Source: UBA7446 sp049596455
GTDB taxonomy: Bacteria; Bacteroidota; Bacteroidia; Flavobacteriales; Flavobacteriaceae
Length of the DNA: 64,000 nucleotides
Assembly (NCBI GenBank): GCA_049596455.1
Contig: JBMYLP010000008.1
Location: forward strand, 1-64,000
Direction of reading: 5' to 3'
Shown in pieces: positions 52,999 through 62,767 of this stretch. The notes under the pieces were generated by a model that saw only the letters and a program-made list of their open reading frames with translations, did no database searches and was not told the origin of the DNA. The translations under genes and the position numbers were made by a program. Each line of letters opens with the position of its first letter. The first letter of the stretch is position 1.

Positions 52999-54235
52999 GT
53001 TTGGAGGTGCTTCTGTAAAAGATGCAGAAGGGGTTAAAAATGTGGTAAACGTATTGACCGAAACCGGTCATGAAAACACAGTGGTTGTTGTTTCAGCTAT
53101 GGGTAAAACTACCAATGCGCTGGAAGGTGTTGTTGACGCATATTTTAAACAACCCGAAGCATACAAAAGTGCATTACAAGAGGTTGAGGCTTTTCATCAA
53201 AACATTATTGATGCGCTTTTTGAAGCATCCAACACACCCGTTAGCAAGCGCGTCAAAAATCTTTTTGAACAATGTCACACTTTTTTAGCAAATAATCGTT
53301 CACCTCACGAGGCTTTTGTTTACGACCAAGTTGTGAGTTTTGGCGAGTTGGTTTCAACATCCATTATCTGTGCCTACCTAAATCACATTGGCATGCCAGC
53401 CGAATGGGTTGATGCTAGAGCCTGTATTAAAACAGATAATTTTTACCGTAGCGCACACTTAGATTGGGAGCATACACAAATGGCGATTCAGAATCAAGTA
53501 CAAGGTAGTGTACTAAAAATCACACAAGGTTTTATTGGTTCTGATGAAAACAATTTTACAACTACTTTGGGCAGAGAAGGGTCGGATTATTCAGCGGCTA
53601 TTTTTGCCTATTGTTTGGGTGCTACAGATGTTACCATTTGGAAAGATGTGCCAGGTGTGCTCAATGCCGATCCGAGAGTTTTTGATAAAACTCAACTGTT
53701 GCATCACATTTCATATCAAGAGGCTATTGAGTTGGCATTTTACGGCGCCTCTGTGATTCACCCAAAAACCTTACAGCCACTTCAACGCAAAGAAATTCCA
53801 TTGTTTGTGAAGTCGTTTTTAAATCCAACAGAAAATGGAACACAAGTAGGCAAAGGCGTTCGTATGCACCCAGAAGTTCCCTGCTACATTGTGAAAAAAG
53901 GACTTTCCTTGTTGCGCCTTTCAACACGTGATTTTTCTTTTGTTGTTGAAGATAACATCAGCGATATTTTTAGGTTGCTACACGAACATAAAATGTCGGT
54001 GGATTTGATTCAAAACTCTGCCATTAGTTTTTCGGTATGCGTAAACGACAAATACCATAATATGGAAACGCTGTTGCACACCTTGCGCGCACGATTTGAC
54101 GTGCAACACACCAAAGATGTGTCACTTTACACAATTCGTCATTTTGAAGAAGATTCTGCGGCTGCGCTTCTAAAATCCCACGAATTGGTACTAGAGCAAC
54201 GCACCGAAACCACCCTTCAGTTGGTAATGAAATAG
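52985..54235 (+). CDS. aspartate kinase (monofunctional)
   Basis: 416 residues. Kinase domain begins MRVFKFGGASVKDAEG; FTTTLGREGSDYSAAI is the aspartate/ATP-binding signature; YGASVIHPKTL follows. The C-terminal part (about 300-416) has ACT-type strands (VVEDNISDIFRLLHEHKMSVDL) for feedback control. It catalyses the first step of the lysine, threonine and methionine pathway. Starts within the GNAT gene. Confidence 0.93.
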   Translation: MRVFKFGGASVKDAEGVKNVVNVLTETGHENTVVVVSAMGKTTNALEGVVDAYFKQPEAYKSALQEVEAFHQNIIDALFEASNTPVSKRVKNLFEQCHTFLANNRSPHEAFVYDQVVSFGELVSTSIICAYLNHIGMPAEWVDARACIKTDNFYRSAHLDWEHTQMAIQNQVQGSVLKITQGFIGSDENNFTTTLGREGSDYSAAIFAYCLGATDVTIWKDVPGVLNADPRVFDKTQLLHHISYQEAIELAFYGASVIHPKTLQPLQRKEIPLFVKSFLNPTENGTQVGKGVRMHPEVPCYIVKKGLSLLRLSTRDFSFVVEDNISDIFRLLHEHKMSVDLIQNSAISFSVCVNDKYHNMETLLHTLRARFDVQHTKDVSLYTIRHFEEDSAAALLKSHELVLEQRTETTLQLVMK

Positions 54236-54260
54236 CTATATTTACAAACAAACTACCCAA

Positions 54261-56069
54261 ATGCCTCTGGTATATTCTACCGATATAGCTTCTGTACTTG
54301 GTCTTGCTAAAACAGGTGTTTTTGGTCGTGCTGTGGGTCGTTTTGTATTGTGGCTGCTTAGCCTAGATGAAATAAATGCCATTTATGATCGAAGTGTAGC
54401 AAGTGGTGATGAAACCCAATTTTTAGAAGCGCTTTTATACCATCTTAAAATCAGATACCACATTAGCCCAACAGAGCTAAAACGCATTCCTCAAAAAGGT
54501 CCAGTCGTATTGGTTTCAAATCATCCGCTGGGTGGTATAGACGGCATTATTTTGATGCATTTTTTGGAAAAAATACGTCCCGACATGAAGCTGATGGCAA
54601 ACTTTTTATTGGAACGCGCAGTGCCTTTAAAAAAATGGATTATTCCCGTGAATCCATTTGATGAAAAACAATCTGATAAGTCTAGCATAGGAGGTTTTCG
54701 AAAAGTGCTTCGTCACCTTGAAGATGATGGCCTTTTTGCTGTTTTTCCTTCAGGGGAGGTTGCCTCCAAACTCAAAAAACAAGTTCCCATTGACCCTGTT
54801 TGGAATGAAGCTACCATGCGTTTGATTCAACGTGCAAAGGTGCCTGTGGTACCCATTTATTTTCATGCACGAAACAGTCCACTTTTTTATCGACTGGCAA
54901 AAATTCATGGACTGCTGCGCACTGCAAGACTACCTGCCGAATTGCTCACGCAACGACATCGAACCATTGATGTTCGTGTAGGGAAACCTATTTCTGTTAA
55001 AGACCAAAGTAATCACAAATCGACAACGGATTATACGGCCTTTTTACGTCGAAAAGCATACATGCTGTCCAATAGTTTTGAGCGAAAGCCCATATTGGAA
55101 CGCGTGCCTCGACCGCTGCGCAGAAGAAGCCAAAAAGTAGCCCCCATTGCACCACCAGTTCCACTATCTTTATTAGAAAAGGAAATTGCATTACTTCAAG
55201 AACAAAACAAATCACTTCTTATATCAAAAGACTATGAGCTTTTTTTGGCGCCTGCGTTGGAAATTCCAAATACGCTTATTGAAATTGGAAGACAGCGCGA
55301 AATTGCCTTTCGGGCGGTAGGAGAGGGAACCAACAAACCCCTTGACCTCGATCATTTTGATCAAGATTATTTGCACCTTTTTTTATGGGATCATAATGCC
55401 AAAAGTCTGGTTGGTGCCTACCGCTTAGGTTTGGGAAGAGAACTCATGAACAAACGTGGAATGTCTGGATTCTATCTTGCAGAGCTGTTCAAGTTTGAAG
55501 CTGAAATACACTACATGCTCAATAATTCCATTGAGCTTGGAAGGGCATTTGTAGCACAGCAGTATCAGCAGCGCCCTATGCCGCTTTTTTTACTTTGGAA
55601 AGGTATTATTCACGCCACTTTGCGCTACCCAGAATACGACTATCTTATGGGAAGTGTGAGCATCAGTAATCAATTTTCGAAGTTCACAAAGTCGCTGATG
55701 ATTGAGTTTATGCGATCGCACTATTACGACCCATTTTTGGCGCAATACATTACACCCAAAAAAGAATTTAAAGTCAAATTAAACGACGCAGATAAGGAGT
55801 TTGTTTTTGATGAAACCTCAGCCGATTTAAACAAATTTGACAAACTTATTGAGGAGGTTGAGCCAGGCGCATTACGCTTGCCTGTATTGATTAAAAAGTA
55901 CATCAAGCAGAACGCACGCGTGGTGTCTTTTAACGTAGACCCGCTATTTAACAACGCTATTGACGGACTGATGTATATTAAAGTGAAAGATATTCCTTCA
56001 AGTACTGTTCAGCCGGTTTTGGAAGAATTTCAAGCTTCTTTGGAAGCAAAAACTCACTCAAGTAAATAA
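54261..56069 (+). CDS. fused PlsC-type and GNAT-type acyltransferase (OlsF-like aminolipid synthase)
   Basis: 602 residues. N-terminal half (about 1-290): lysophospholipid acyltransferase-like, with VSNHPLGGIDG as the catalytic H...D motif, FPSGEVASKL and VPVVPIYFHARNS. C-terminal half (about 320-560): hemolysin/OlsB-like GNAT fold with SKDYELFLAPALEIPN, RQREIAFRAVGEGTN, GAYRLGLGRE and IELGRAFVAQQYQ. This order matches OlsF, the fused enzyme that makes ornithine or glycine lipids in Serratia and Flavobacterium. The amino acid is not predictable. The end overlaps the arsC-like gene by 16 nt. Confidence 0.82.
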   Translation: MPLVYSTDIASVLGLAKTGVFGRAVGRFVLWLLSLDEINAIYDRSVASGDETQFLEALLYHLKIRYHISPTELKRIPQKGPVVLVSNHPLGGIDGIILMHFLEKIRPDMKLMANFLLERAVPLKKWIIPVNPFDEKQSDKSSIGGFRKVLRHLEDDGLFAVFPSGEVASKLKKQVPIDPVWNEATMRLIQRAKVPVVPIYFHARNSPLFYRLAKIHGLLRTARLPAELLTQRHRTIDVRVGKPISVKDQSNHKSTTDYTAFLRRKAYMLSNSFERKPILERVPRPLRRRSQKVAPIAPPVPLSLLEKEIALLQEQNKSLLISKDYELFLAPALEIPNTLIEIGRQREIAFRAVGEGTNKPLDLDHFDQDYLHLFLWDHNAKSLVGAYRLGLGRELMNKRGMSGFYLAELFKFEAEIHYMLNNSIELGRAFVAQQYQQRPMPLFLLWKGIIHATLRYPEYDYLMGSVSISNQFSKFTKSLMIEFMRSHYYDPFLAQYITPKKEFKVKLNDADKEFVFDETSADLNKFDKLIEEVEPGALRLPVLIKKYIKQNARVVSFNVDPLFNNAIDGLMYIKVKDIPSSTVQPVLEEFQASLEAKTHSSK

Positions 56070-56479
56070 GTCTTCACAAAGGTTTTGCAATACGCCTTGA
56101 TTTCGTCGCGTGTAGCGGCAAAAGCTTTATGGATTTCGTTTTCGTCTTCAGACGTTAATTTTGATGGATCGCTGAAATTTTGGTGCCAACGCTGAGCTTT
56201 ATTGCTAGGGATGTAAGGGCAGTTTTCCTGTGCGTGGTCGCAAACTGTAATAATGTGATCAAATTCGATATCCATATATTCATCTACGTGATTTGATGTA
56301 TGGTCACTTATATCAATTCCTGCCTCTTGCATGATATTCACCGCACGTTTATTTAGCCCGTGAGTTTCGATTCCGGCACTGTAAACAGTCACCTTTTTTC
56401 CGCCATAAAAATCCATAAATCCATGCGCCATTTGACTGCGACATGAATTACCTGTACAAAGAATTAAAATATTTTTCAT
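56054..56479 (-). CDS. arsC: arsenate reductase (thioredoxin/LMW-PTP type)
   Basis: 141 residues. Catalytic P-loop CTGNSCRSQMAHG (C-x5-R) near residue 9 and the later VCDHAQENCPYI cysteine match thioredoxin-coupled ArsC proteins of the low-molecular-weight phosphatase fold. It reduces arsenate to arsenite. No arsR or efflux gene is adjacent, so it is a solitary arsC, or possibly a related phosphatase. Convergent with the OlsF-like gene (16-nt overlap). Confidence 0.87.
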   Translation of the reverse strand: MKNILILCTGNSCRSQMAHGFMDFYGGKKVTVYSAGIETHGLNKRAVNIMQEAGIDISDHTSNHVDEYMDIEFDHIITVCDHAQENCPYIPSNKAQRWHQNFSDPSKLTSEDENEIHKAFAATRDEIKAYCKTFVKTYLLE

Positions 56480-56531
56480 GAAAACGAATTAACAACCTAT
56501 TTAAATCCTCAATGTTTTTTTTCTGTTAAGA

Positions 56532-57479
56532 TTACTTTAAATACCCTTCGTTGTGAAGCTGTTTTATTTTATTAAGAATTACCTCACTAAGTTGTATCTG
56601 ACTTTGAACCGTCCAACCAGCAACGTGAGGTGTCAATACCACATTATGCTGCTGAGACAAATAGTCCCATGCATCCGATGTGGATAATGCAGCGTCAAAT
56701 GCAGTTGTTTCCATTTCGAGCACATCCAAACAAGCCCCTTTAATTGTTCCATTTTTTAACCCGATTACTACATCTGATAAAACAACTTGGTTCCCCCTAG
56801 CCGTATTGATAAGCCAAAAGGGTTTCTTCATTTTGGAAATAAAAGCCGCATCAACATACCCTTGAGTCGTGTTGTCAAGGGGCAAATGTAAACTCACTAC
56901 ATCTGCTTTTTCTTGTAGCGTTTCTAAAGAATCTTGTTTCGCAAATGCATCGCTGATGTTTGGAAGAATGTCATGACAAATTACCTTAACGTCAAATCCA
57001 GAAAGTTTTTTGGCAAATTGTTTTCCTGTGTGTCCGTAGCCAATAATTCCAATCGTTTTGCCATAGAGCGCCTCTCCGCGATTGGCTTCTCGTTGCCAAA
57101 TGCCTTTGCGTACTTCGGCATCAGCCTTTGGAATCTTGTTAAACAAACTCAACAGCATGCCCAATGCATGTTCACCCACAGCAGGGCTGTTGCCTTCTGG
57201 AGCAGCCAGTACGGCAATACCCAACTTTTTAGCAGCTTTCACATCGATATTTTCCAACCCAGAGCCCACACGCGCAATAAACCGAAGGTTTTTTGCCTTG
57301 TTCAAAAAATGGCTATCAATGGGAAATCGGCTTCGGATAACAAGTCCGTGAAACATGTGGATATCTTCCTCAATTTTCTCTTTAGATGCTTTAGTATTGA
57401 TGGTATTTTCAAACCCCAAATTATCTAGACCTTCCACGAGACTTGGGTGGTTTGTGTCAACATGCAAAATCCGTATCAT
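56532..57479 (-). CDS. D-2-hydroxyacid dehydrogenase (SerA-like)
   Basis: 315 residues. Substrate domain with NLRFIARVGSGLENIDVKAA; NAD fold TIGIIGYGHTGKQFAKKL; catalytic residues from the pattern LINTARGNQVV (Arg) and VVLTPHVAGWTVQSQ (His). This matches D-3-phosphoglycerate dehydrogenase or related 2-hydroxyacid dehydrogenases without an ACT domain. One base separates its start from mgtE's stop; it is the last gene of the minus-strand set from rplY or pth. Confidence 0.88.
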   Translation of the reverse strand: MIRILHVDTNHPSLVEGLDNLGFENTINTKASKEKIEEDIHMFHGLVIRSRFPIDSHFLNKAKNLRFIARVGSGLENIDVKAAKKLGIAVLAAPEGNSPAVGEHALGMLLSLFNKIPKADAEVRKGIWQREANRGEALYGKTIGIIGYGHTGKQFAKKLSGFDVKVICHDILPNISDAFAKQDSLETLQEKADVVSLHLPLDNTTQGYVDAAFISKMKKPFWLINTARGNQVVLSDVVIGLKNGTIKGACLDVLEMETTAFDAALSTSDAWDYLSQQHNVVLTPHVAGWTVQSQIQLSEVILNKIKQLHNEGYLK

Positions 57480-57480
57480 G

Positions 57481-58839
57481 CTAAAAACCTAAAATAATTT
57501 TGGCGATATAGAAGAACAAAAAAATACCAAAAATATCGTTGCTGGTGGTAATAAATGGCCCCGTTGCAATGGCAGGGTCAATGTTGTTTTTATCTAAAAC
57601 AATAGGCACAAAAGTACCTACAAGTGCCGAAACCACAATTACGCAGAGCATGGATAGCGCAATGGTAAAACTGATTGTAGTATCAAGCCCTAGGAAGTAT
57701 CCAAATACAACAAGCAATCCTCCAAGTGCAATTCCGTTAATAAGGCTGAGCCCAACTTCTTTGAGCAATCGACTAAACAAACTTCCTTTGACAATATCAT
57801 TTGCCAAACCTTGAACGATAATTGCCGAAGACTGGACGCCAACGTTTCCAGCCATTGCCGCAATGAGCGGTGTAAAAAAGAACAGGGTTTTGTAAGTAGG
57901 ATGCTGCATTACTTCTTCGAATCCTTCAAGGATAAAAACGCTTCCAAGTCCGCCAATAAGCCCCAAAATAAGCCATGGCAAACGTGCTTTGGTAAGCTCA
58001 ACAATACTGTCATCGGCTTCTACGTCTGTAGCAATACCAGCTGCCAATTGGTAATCTTTATCGGCTTCTTCTTTGATAAAATCAACGATATCATCTATGG
58101 TAATTCTACCCAACAGTTGTTTTTCATTATCCACTACTGGTACGGCTTCAAGGTCATATTTTGCCATGAGTTTTGCCACTTCCTCGCCTTCGTCATTTAC
58201 GTTGACATAATCCACTTTTGGGATATAAACCGATTTGATTTTGGCACGGTCATTTGCAGTTAGCAAATCTTTTAATGACAACCTACCTAATAATAGATTA
58301 TCGTCGTTGACCACGTAAATAGAGTGCACACGCTTCACCTCGGTTGCCTGAACTCGCATTTCACGAACACACTTGGTAACCGTCCAGTTTTCATTGACTT
58401 TTACCAGCTCTTTTGCCATAAGTCCACCCGCAGAATTTTCATCATAGGTGAGCAGTTCTTTGATGTCTTGTGCACGTTCTTGGTCTTCAATTTGCTCAAT
58501 AACTTCCGCTTGTCGATCCTGGGGGAGTTCGGCAATTAAGTCCACCGCATCGTCGGTGTCTAGTTCTTCAACTTCTTCCGCAATTTCCTTTACGGAAAGC
58601 AGTTCTAAAATGCGTTCTCTGATATCTTCATCCAGCTCTGTGAGTACATCGGAAGTTTTTTCAGAGTCTAGGAGTTTGATAAGATAAACGCCCTCGTCTA
58701 TAGACAATTCGTCAACAATTTCAGCAAGGTCGGCGTAGTGATATTCGCTGGTGCGTTTTTTTAGCGCAGCCACATTGCGCTGCTCAATGTCACTTTTTAT
58801 TTGCGCTAATAAGTCGTCATTGAGTTGGAAGGGTGTCAT
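57481..58839 (-). CDS. mgtE: MgtE magnesium transporter
   Basis: 452 residues, typical size. N-domain of acidic helices (about 15-125: LAEIVDELSIDEGVYLIKLL, AEEVEELDTDDAVDLIAELP), CBS pair (about 130-255, with GLMAKELVKV and RITIDDIVDFI), plug helix and five membrane helices (about 280-452) including GLGSVFILEG and AMAGNVGVQSSAI. This is the Mg2+-gated channel of the inner membrane. The start overlaps the rsmA 3' end by 23 nt. Confidence 0.93.
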   Translation of the reverse strand: MTPFQLNDDLLAQIKSDIEQRNVAALKKRTSEYHYADLAEIVDELSIDEGVYLIKLLDSEKTSDVLTELDEDIRERILELLSVKEIAEEVEELDTDDAVDLIAELPQDRQAEVIEQIEDQERAQDIKELLTYDENSAGGLMAKELVKVNENWTVTKCVREMRVQATEVKRVHSIYVVNDDNLLLGRLSLKDLLTANDRAKIKSVYIPKVDYVNVNDEGEEVAKLMAKYDLEAVPVVDNEKQLLGRITIDDIVDFIKEEADKDYQLAAGIATDVEADDSIVELTKARLPWLILGLIGGLGSVFILEGFEEVMQHPTYKTLFFFTPLIAAMAGNVGVQSSAIIVQGLANDIVKGSLFSRLLKEVGLSLINGIALGGLLVVFGYFLGLDTTISFTIALSMLCVIVVSALVGTFVPIVLDKNNIDPAIATGPFITTSNDIFGIFLFFYIAKIILGF

Positions 58840-59599
58840 CCGCTATTTTTTGTGTTAGCTCTATAAACTCCGAAACACCCAAACGTTCTGGGCGTTCATC
58901 AAAGATACTATCTTCTTTTAAACTAGCCGAAAGTCCTAAAGATTTTAGGCTGTTTCGCAAGGTTTTGCGTCGTTGTTGAAAGGCAGTTTTAACCACTCTA
59001 AAAAATAGGCTATCGTCACAGGGGAGGGAAAAATTTTCTTTTCGCACAAGCCGAATCACACCCGAAGCCACTTTTGGCGGTGGGTCGAATACAAATCTCG
59101 ACACATTAAATACGTATTCGCAATCGTAAAATGCTTGCGCCAAAACAGACAAAATTCCATAGGCTTTGCTTCCTGGTTTTTCGCAAATGCGCTCTGCAAC
59201 TTCTTTTTGGAACATGCCGGCAAATTCGGGTACTAGCTGTCGTTGGGCAATGACTCGAAATAAAATTTGACTCGAAATATTGTAGGGAAAATTGCCAATG
59301 ACAGCTACTTGATCTTCAAAATAATCGGACAGCGATAGTTTTAAAAAATCGCCTTCAATAATCCGATTTTCCAAAGCCGTAAAATGCGTTTTTAGGTAGT
59401 CAACAGATTCAGAGTCGATTTCAATTACACTTGTGGTAAACGGTTTTGACAACAGATATTGTGTTAGCACGCCCATGCCCGGACCAACTTCTAGTACGTT
59501 GGTATATCCCTTTTCCGTAAGTGTATCGGCAATATTTTGCGCAATGTTTTGGTCGGTCAAAAAGTGTTGCCCCAAATGTTTTTTTGGACGGACACTCAT
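58817..59599 (-). CDS. rsmA: 16S rRNA dimethyladenosine transferase
   Basis: 260 residues from ATG 59599, giving the expected N-terminus RPKKHLGQHFLTD; 44 upstream in-frame residues lie in the DUF4286 gene and are rejected. SAM motifs NVLEVGPGMGVLTQYLL and IGNFPYNISSQI; the C-terminal domain shows FQQRRKTLRNSL. It dimethylates two adenosines of helix 45. The start ATG overlaps the previous stop (ATGA). Confidence 0.95.
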   Translation of the reverse strand: MSVRPKKHLGQHFLTDQNIAQNIADTLTEKGYTNVLEVGPGMGVLTQYLLSKPFTTSVIEIDSESVDYLKTHFTALENRIIEGDFLKLSLSDYFEDQVAVIGNFPYNISSQILFRVIAQRQLVPEFAGMFQKEVAERICEKPGSKAYGILSVLAQAFYDCEYVFNVSRFVFDPPPKVASGVIRLVRKENFSLPCDDSLFFRVVKTAFQQRRKTLRNSLKSLGLSASLKEDSIFDERPERLGVSEFIELTQKIADDTLPTQ

Positions 59600-59913
59600 G
59601 AGTACGATTTCAAAAACTCCAATCGGCTGGCAAACGCCACCCAATCTTTTGGAAATACGCGATATAACTTTTGCATTGCCAGCTGATGTCCAATTTCTTT
59701 TACCCAAGTCAAATGTTCGGGTTCGGCACAATAAAATTGCATGCTAAAAGTAGTTCCCTTTACGGGCTCAATGCCATCCTCAAATTCTACACGCAACAGG
59801 TCTATTTGCTGTACAGATTGCGCCAGCTCTGGTAGTAATTCTTTGTCTACATAGGTTGCCCACTCTTGCTCGATAGTTGGCTCAACAATAAACGTGATGT
59901 TGTATATTTTCAT
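59596..59913 (-). CDS. DUF4286 family protein
   Basis: 105 residues. The pattern YNITFIVEPTIEQEWATYV, GTTFSMQFYCAE and LYRVFPKDWVAFASRLEFL is that of DUF4286, a small soluble family common in Bacteroidota and often found beside rsmA or serS. Function unknown. Between serS (1-nt gap) and rsmA (4-nt overlap) in one transcript. Confidence 0.88.
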   Translation of the reverse strand: MKIYNITFIVEPTIEQEWATYVDKELLPELAQSVQQIDLLRVEFEDGIEPVKGTTFSMQFYCAEPEHLTWVKEIGHQLAMQKLYRVFPKDWVAFASRLEFLKSYS

Positions 59914-59914
59914 A

Positions 59915-61186
59915 TCAATCGATTAGGTCAAAACCTGTGTAGGGAACCAATACTTTTGGAATACGAATGCCGTTAGCAGTTTGGTGATTTTCAAGCAACC
60001 CAGCTATAATTCTGGGTAATGCCAACGAACTGCCATTTAGTGTGTGCGCCAATTGTTTTTTACCGTCTTTGGTTTTGTAACGCAGCTTTAGGCGGTTTGC
60101 TTGAAAGGCTTCAAAGTTAGAAACCGAACTTACTTCCAACCAGCGACTTTGCGCTGTTGAATATACTTCAAAATCATAAGTTAGTGCGGAAGTGAATCCC
60201 AAATCGCCACCGCATAAACGCAAAATGCGGTAGGGTAATTCCAAGGATTCAAGTAATTTTCCTACGTGAGCTACCATCTCCTCTAAGGCTTTGTACGAAT
60301 TTTTTGGCTGTTCAATGCGCACTAATTCTACTTTGTCAAATTGATGCAACCGATTTAGTCCACGCACATGAGCACCGTAACTACCTGCTTCACGTCTAAA
60401 ACATGGCGTGTATGCGGTGAGCTCAATGGGCAATTCATTTTCGTGCAACAAGCTATCGCGATACATGTTGGTTACAGGAACTTCGGCAGTTGGAATGAGG
60501 TACAAATCGTCTTCATTAACGTGATACATTTGCCCTTCTTTGTCTGGCAATTGTCCCGTACCTAGCCCCGAGGCTTCGTTTACCATATGAGGTACCTGCA
60601 CTTCGCCGTATCCAGCATTGGCATTAAAATCTAAAAAATAGTTGATAAGTGCACGCTGCAATTTTGCGCCTTTGCCGGTATACACAGGAAATCCTGCTCC
60701 AGTGATTTTGGCACCCAATTCAAAATCGATGAGGGCATATTTTTTTGCCAATTCCCAATGCGGAAGCGCATCATTTTGGAGGGTAGGAATGGCACCGTGT
60801 TCCGAAACGACTTCGTTGTCTTCGTCAGAATTTCCTTTTGGAACACTCTCATGTGGAATATTTGGGATTTGATATAGTATTTCTTGCAATTCGTCTGCCG
60901 TTTCTTGCAGTTTGTTTTGTAAAGCTTTAGCGTCTGATTTCAGTTGCGCAGAGGTTTCCTTTTTTTGATTGGCTTCTTCTGTTGCGCCTTGCTTAAAGAG
61001 TTGCCCAATTTCTTTGGCAATACTATTGGCACTAGCAAGTGTTTGGTCAAGCTCTGCTTGCGTAGCTCTGCGGATTTCGTCTAATGATAGAAGGCGCTCA
61101 AGTAGGGGTTTTGCGTCCAAATTGCGCTTTTCTAAGGCGGCAACCACCAAATCAAAATGTTGACGAACGTGCGATGGAATGAGCAT
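59915..61186 (-). CDS. serS: seryl-tRNA synthetase
   Basis: 423 residues. N-terminal coiled-coil arm (about 25-110; LDEIRRATQAELDQTLA) for tRNA-Ser, then the class II core: TAEVPVTN (motif 1 region), CFRREAGSYG (motif 2), and the C-terminal NGSSLALPRIIAGLLENHQ (motif 3, Arg). Normal length. Confidence 0.96.
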   Translation of the reverse strand: MLIPSHVRQHFDLVVAALEKRNLDAKPLLERLLSLDEIRRATQAELDQTLASANSIAKEIGQLFKQGATEEANQKKETSAQLKSDAKALQNKLQETADELQEILYQIPNIPHESVPKGNSDEDNEVVSEHGAIPTLQNDALPHWELAKKYALIDFELGAKITGAGFPVYTGKGAKLQRALINYFLDFNANAGYGEVQVPHMVNEASGLGTGQLPDKEGQMYHVNEDDLYLIPTAEVPVTNMYRDSLLHENELPIELTAYTPCFRREAGSYGAHVRGLNRLHQFDKVELVRIEQPKNSYKALEEMVAHVGKLLESLELPYRILRLCGGDLGFTSALTYDFEVYSTAQSRWLEVSSVSNFEAFQANRLKLRYKTKDGKKQLAHTLNGSSLALPRIIAGLLENHQTANGIRIPKVLVPYTGFDLID

Positions 61187-61197
61187 AATCGTATTTT

Positions 61198-62133
61198 TTA
61201 CAAAGGTAAAGTATTGTAGGCAGTCAAAATAACCTCTTTGTCTTTTTCCAGTTGTTTTCGCAGCGCCTCAATCGAATCAAATTTGAGTTCATCTCGAATG
61301 CGCTCAATTAGCGAAACCTGAATCGGTTTATTGTAAATGTCATCTGACCAATCAAAAATATGCACTTCAATGCTTCTGTGTTCTCCGTTAACGGTTGGGT
61401 TGGTGCCAATGTTCATCATGCCCAAACGCTCCGTATTTTTTAGATGTACGTGCACCGCATAGACACCATTTTTTGGAATGATTTTATCGGGGTGATTTAC
61501 AGCAATATTAGCAGTAGGAAAGCCAATAGTGCGCCCGCGTTGTTGCCCCTCAATCACGCTACCAGAAAGGGTGAACGGGTGTCCTAAAAATGCGTGAGCA
61601 GTAACAACATCGCCCATGGCGAGTGCTGTTCTAATTTTGGTAGAACTGATGGAGATATTATCAATTTCTTCAGCGCTAATTTGGGTAACCTTAAATCCAT
61701 AAATGTTGCCAAAATGCTGTAGGTCTTCAACGCTTGCCGTACGGTTTTTGCCAAACCGATGGTTGTGCCCTATGATAATTTGGTCAATGTCGAGCATATC
61801 CACCAAAAACTCTTTGACATAATCTGCTGCGCTAAGCTGCGAAAATGCTTTTGTGAAAGGATGAACGACCATGTGTTGGAGTCCTAAATGGGCAAGTGTT
61901 TCTGCGCGTTCTTCTAATGTTTGAATTAGTGTAACAGTTGCATTTGGTTGCACTACTTTTCTGGGGTGCGGATCAAAAGTGAGTAACGTTGACGCACTGC
62001 CATTTTTTTTGGCTGCTGCTACGAGTTTAGCAATAATTTTTTGATGTCCAAGGTGTACCCCATCAAAGGTGCCCACCGTAACAGTAGTTTTTGTTTTTGG
62101 TGAAAAGGATGCGCTATGTTGTAGAATACTCAT
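61198..62133 (-). CDS. ribF: bifunctional riboflavin kinase/FAD synthetase
   Basis: 311 residues. N-terminal FAD synthetase: TVGTFDGVHLGHQKII, DPHPRKV, GHNHRFGKNR and the ISSTKIR motif. C-terminal riboflavin kinase: GRTIGFPTANI, NGVYAVHV and MNIGTNPT. It makes FMN then FAD. Two nt from pth. Confidence 0.95.
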   Translation of the reverse strand: MSILQHSASFSPKTKTTVTVGTFDGVHLGHQKIIAKLVAAAKKNGSASTLLTFDPHPRKVVQPNATVTLIQTLEERAETLAHLGLQHMVVHPFTKAFSQLSAADYVKEFLVDMLDIDQIIIGHNHRFGKNRTASVEDLQHFGNIYGFKVTQISAEEIDNISISSTKIRTALAMGDVVTAHAFLGHPFTLSGSVIEGQQRGRTIGFPTANIAVNHPDKIIPKNGVYAVHVHLKNTERLGMMNIGTNPTVNGEHRSIEVHIFDWSDDIYNKPIQVSLIERIRDELKFDSIEALRKQLEKDKEVILTAYNTLPL

Positions 62134-62135
62134 TA

Positions 62136-62765
62136 CTATTCAAGTGTGTTTCCGTTAAATGTATTCATAGCGGACTGAACGCCTTCTCTTACAAAACACC
62201 ACGAAGCTTGCATGGCTTTATCAATGGCAAATGGAAGTGATTTCGCCTCGTCATTATTCCATGGTTGTAGCACAAAATCGACTTGTCTGCCTTTGCTGTA
62301 ACCAGCACCAATACCAAAACGCAAACGAGGATAATCGATAGTATTTAATTGCATGCTGATATCTTTTAGCCCGTTGTGCCCGCCATCGGATCCTTTTTTC
62401 CGCATACGCAAGTAGCCAAAATCCAAATGAATATCGTCCGTAATAATGAGCAGATTTTCTCTTGGAATTTTCTTTTGTTGCATCCAGTAGCGCACTGCTT
62501 TTCCACTGCGATTCATAAACGTATTGGGTTTTAGCAAGTAAGCGGTTTTGCCTTTGTGGGTTACTTTGGCAACATCGCCATAGCGCAGCGTTTCAAAAGA
62601 AACCTCTTTTTCTTTGGCAAGTGCATCTACCACCTCAAATCCGATATTGTGACGGGTGCCATTGTACTCAACACCAACATTACCTAATCCAACAATCAAA
62701 AAAGATTTCATATCGGGTTCTTTTTTTGCGGTAGATGAAAAAAATGGAATGCGAAGTTTCATCAT
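62136..62765 (-). CDS. pth: peptidyl-tRNA hydrolase
   Basis: 209 residues from ATG 62765. The core begins at MKSFLIVGLGNVGVEY (about residue 19) and includes GTRHNIGFEVVD (catalytic His), LLKPNTFMNRSGKAV (Asn), IITDDIHLDFG and RKKGSDGGHNGLKD. It recycles peptidyl-tRNA. An alternative start at residue 19 is possible. A terminator lies just upstream, so it needs its own promoter or read-through. Confidence 0.94.
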   Translation of the reverse strand: MMKLRIPFFSSTAKKEPDMKSFLIVGLGNVGVEYNGTRHNIGFEVVDALAKEKEVSFETLRYGDVAKVTHKGKTAYLLKPNTFMNRSGKAVRYWMQQKKIPRENLLIITDDIHLDFGYLRMRKKGSDGGHNGLKDISMQLNTIDYPRLRFGIGAGYSKGRQVDFVLQPWNNDEAKSLPFAIDKAMQASWCFVREGVQSAMNTFNGNTLE

Positions 62766-62767
62766 GG

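Noticed and set aside
59600..59731. 44-residue N-terminal extension of RsmA
   Set aside because: It lies wholly inside the DUF4286 gene; ATG 59599 gives the conserved RsmA start and an ATGA overlap.
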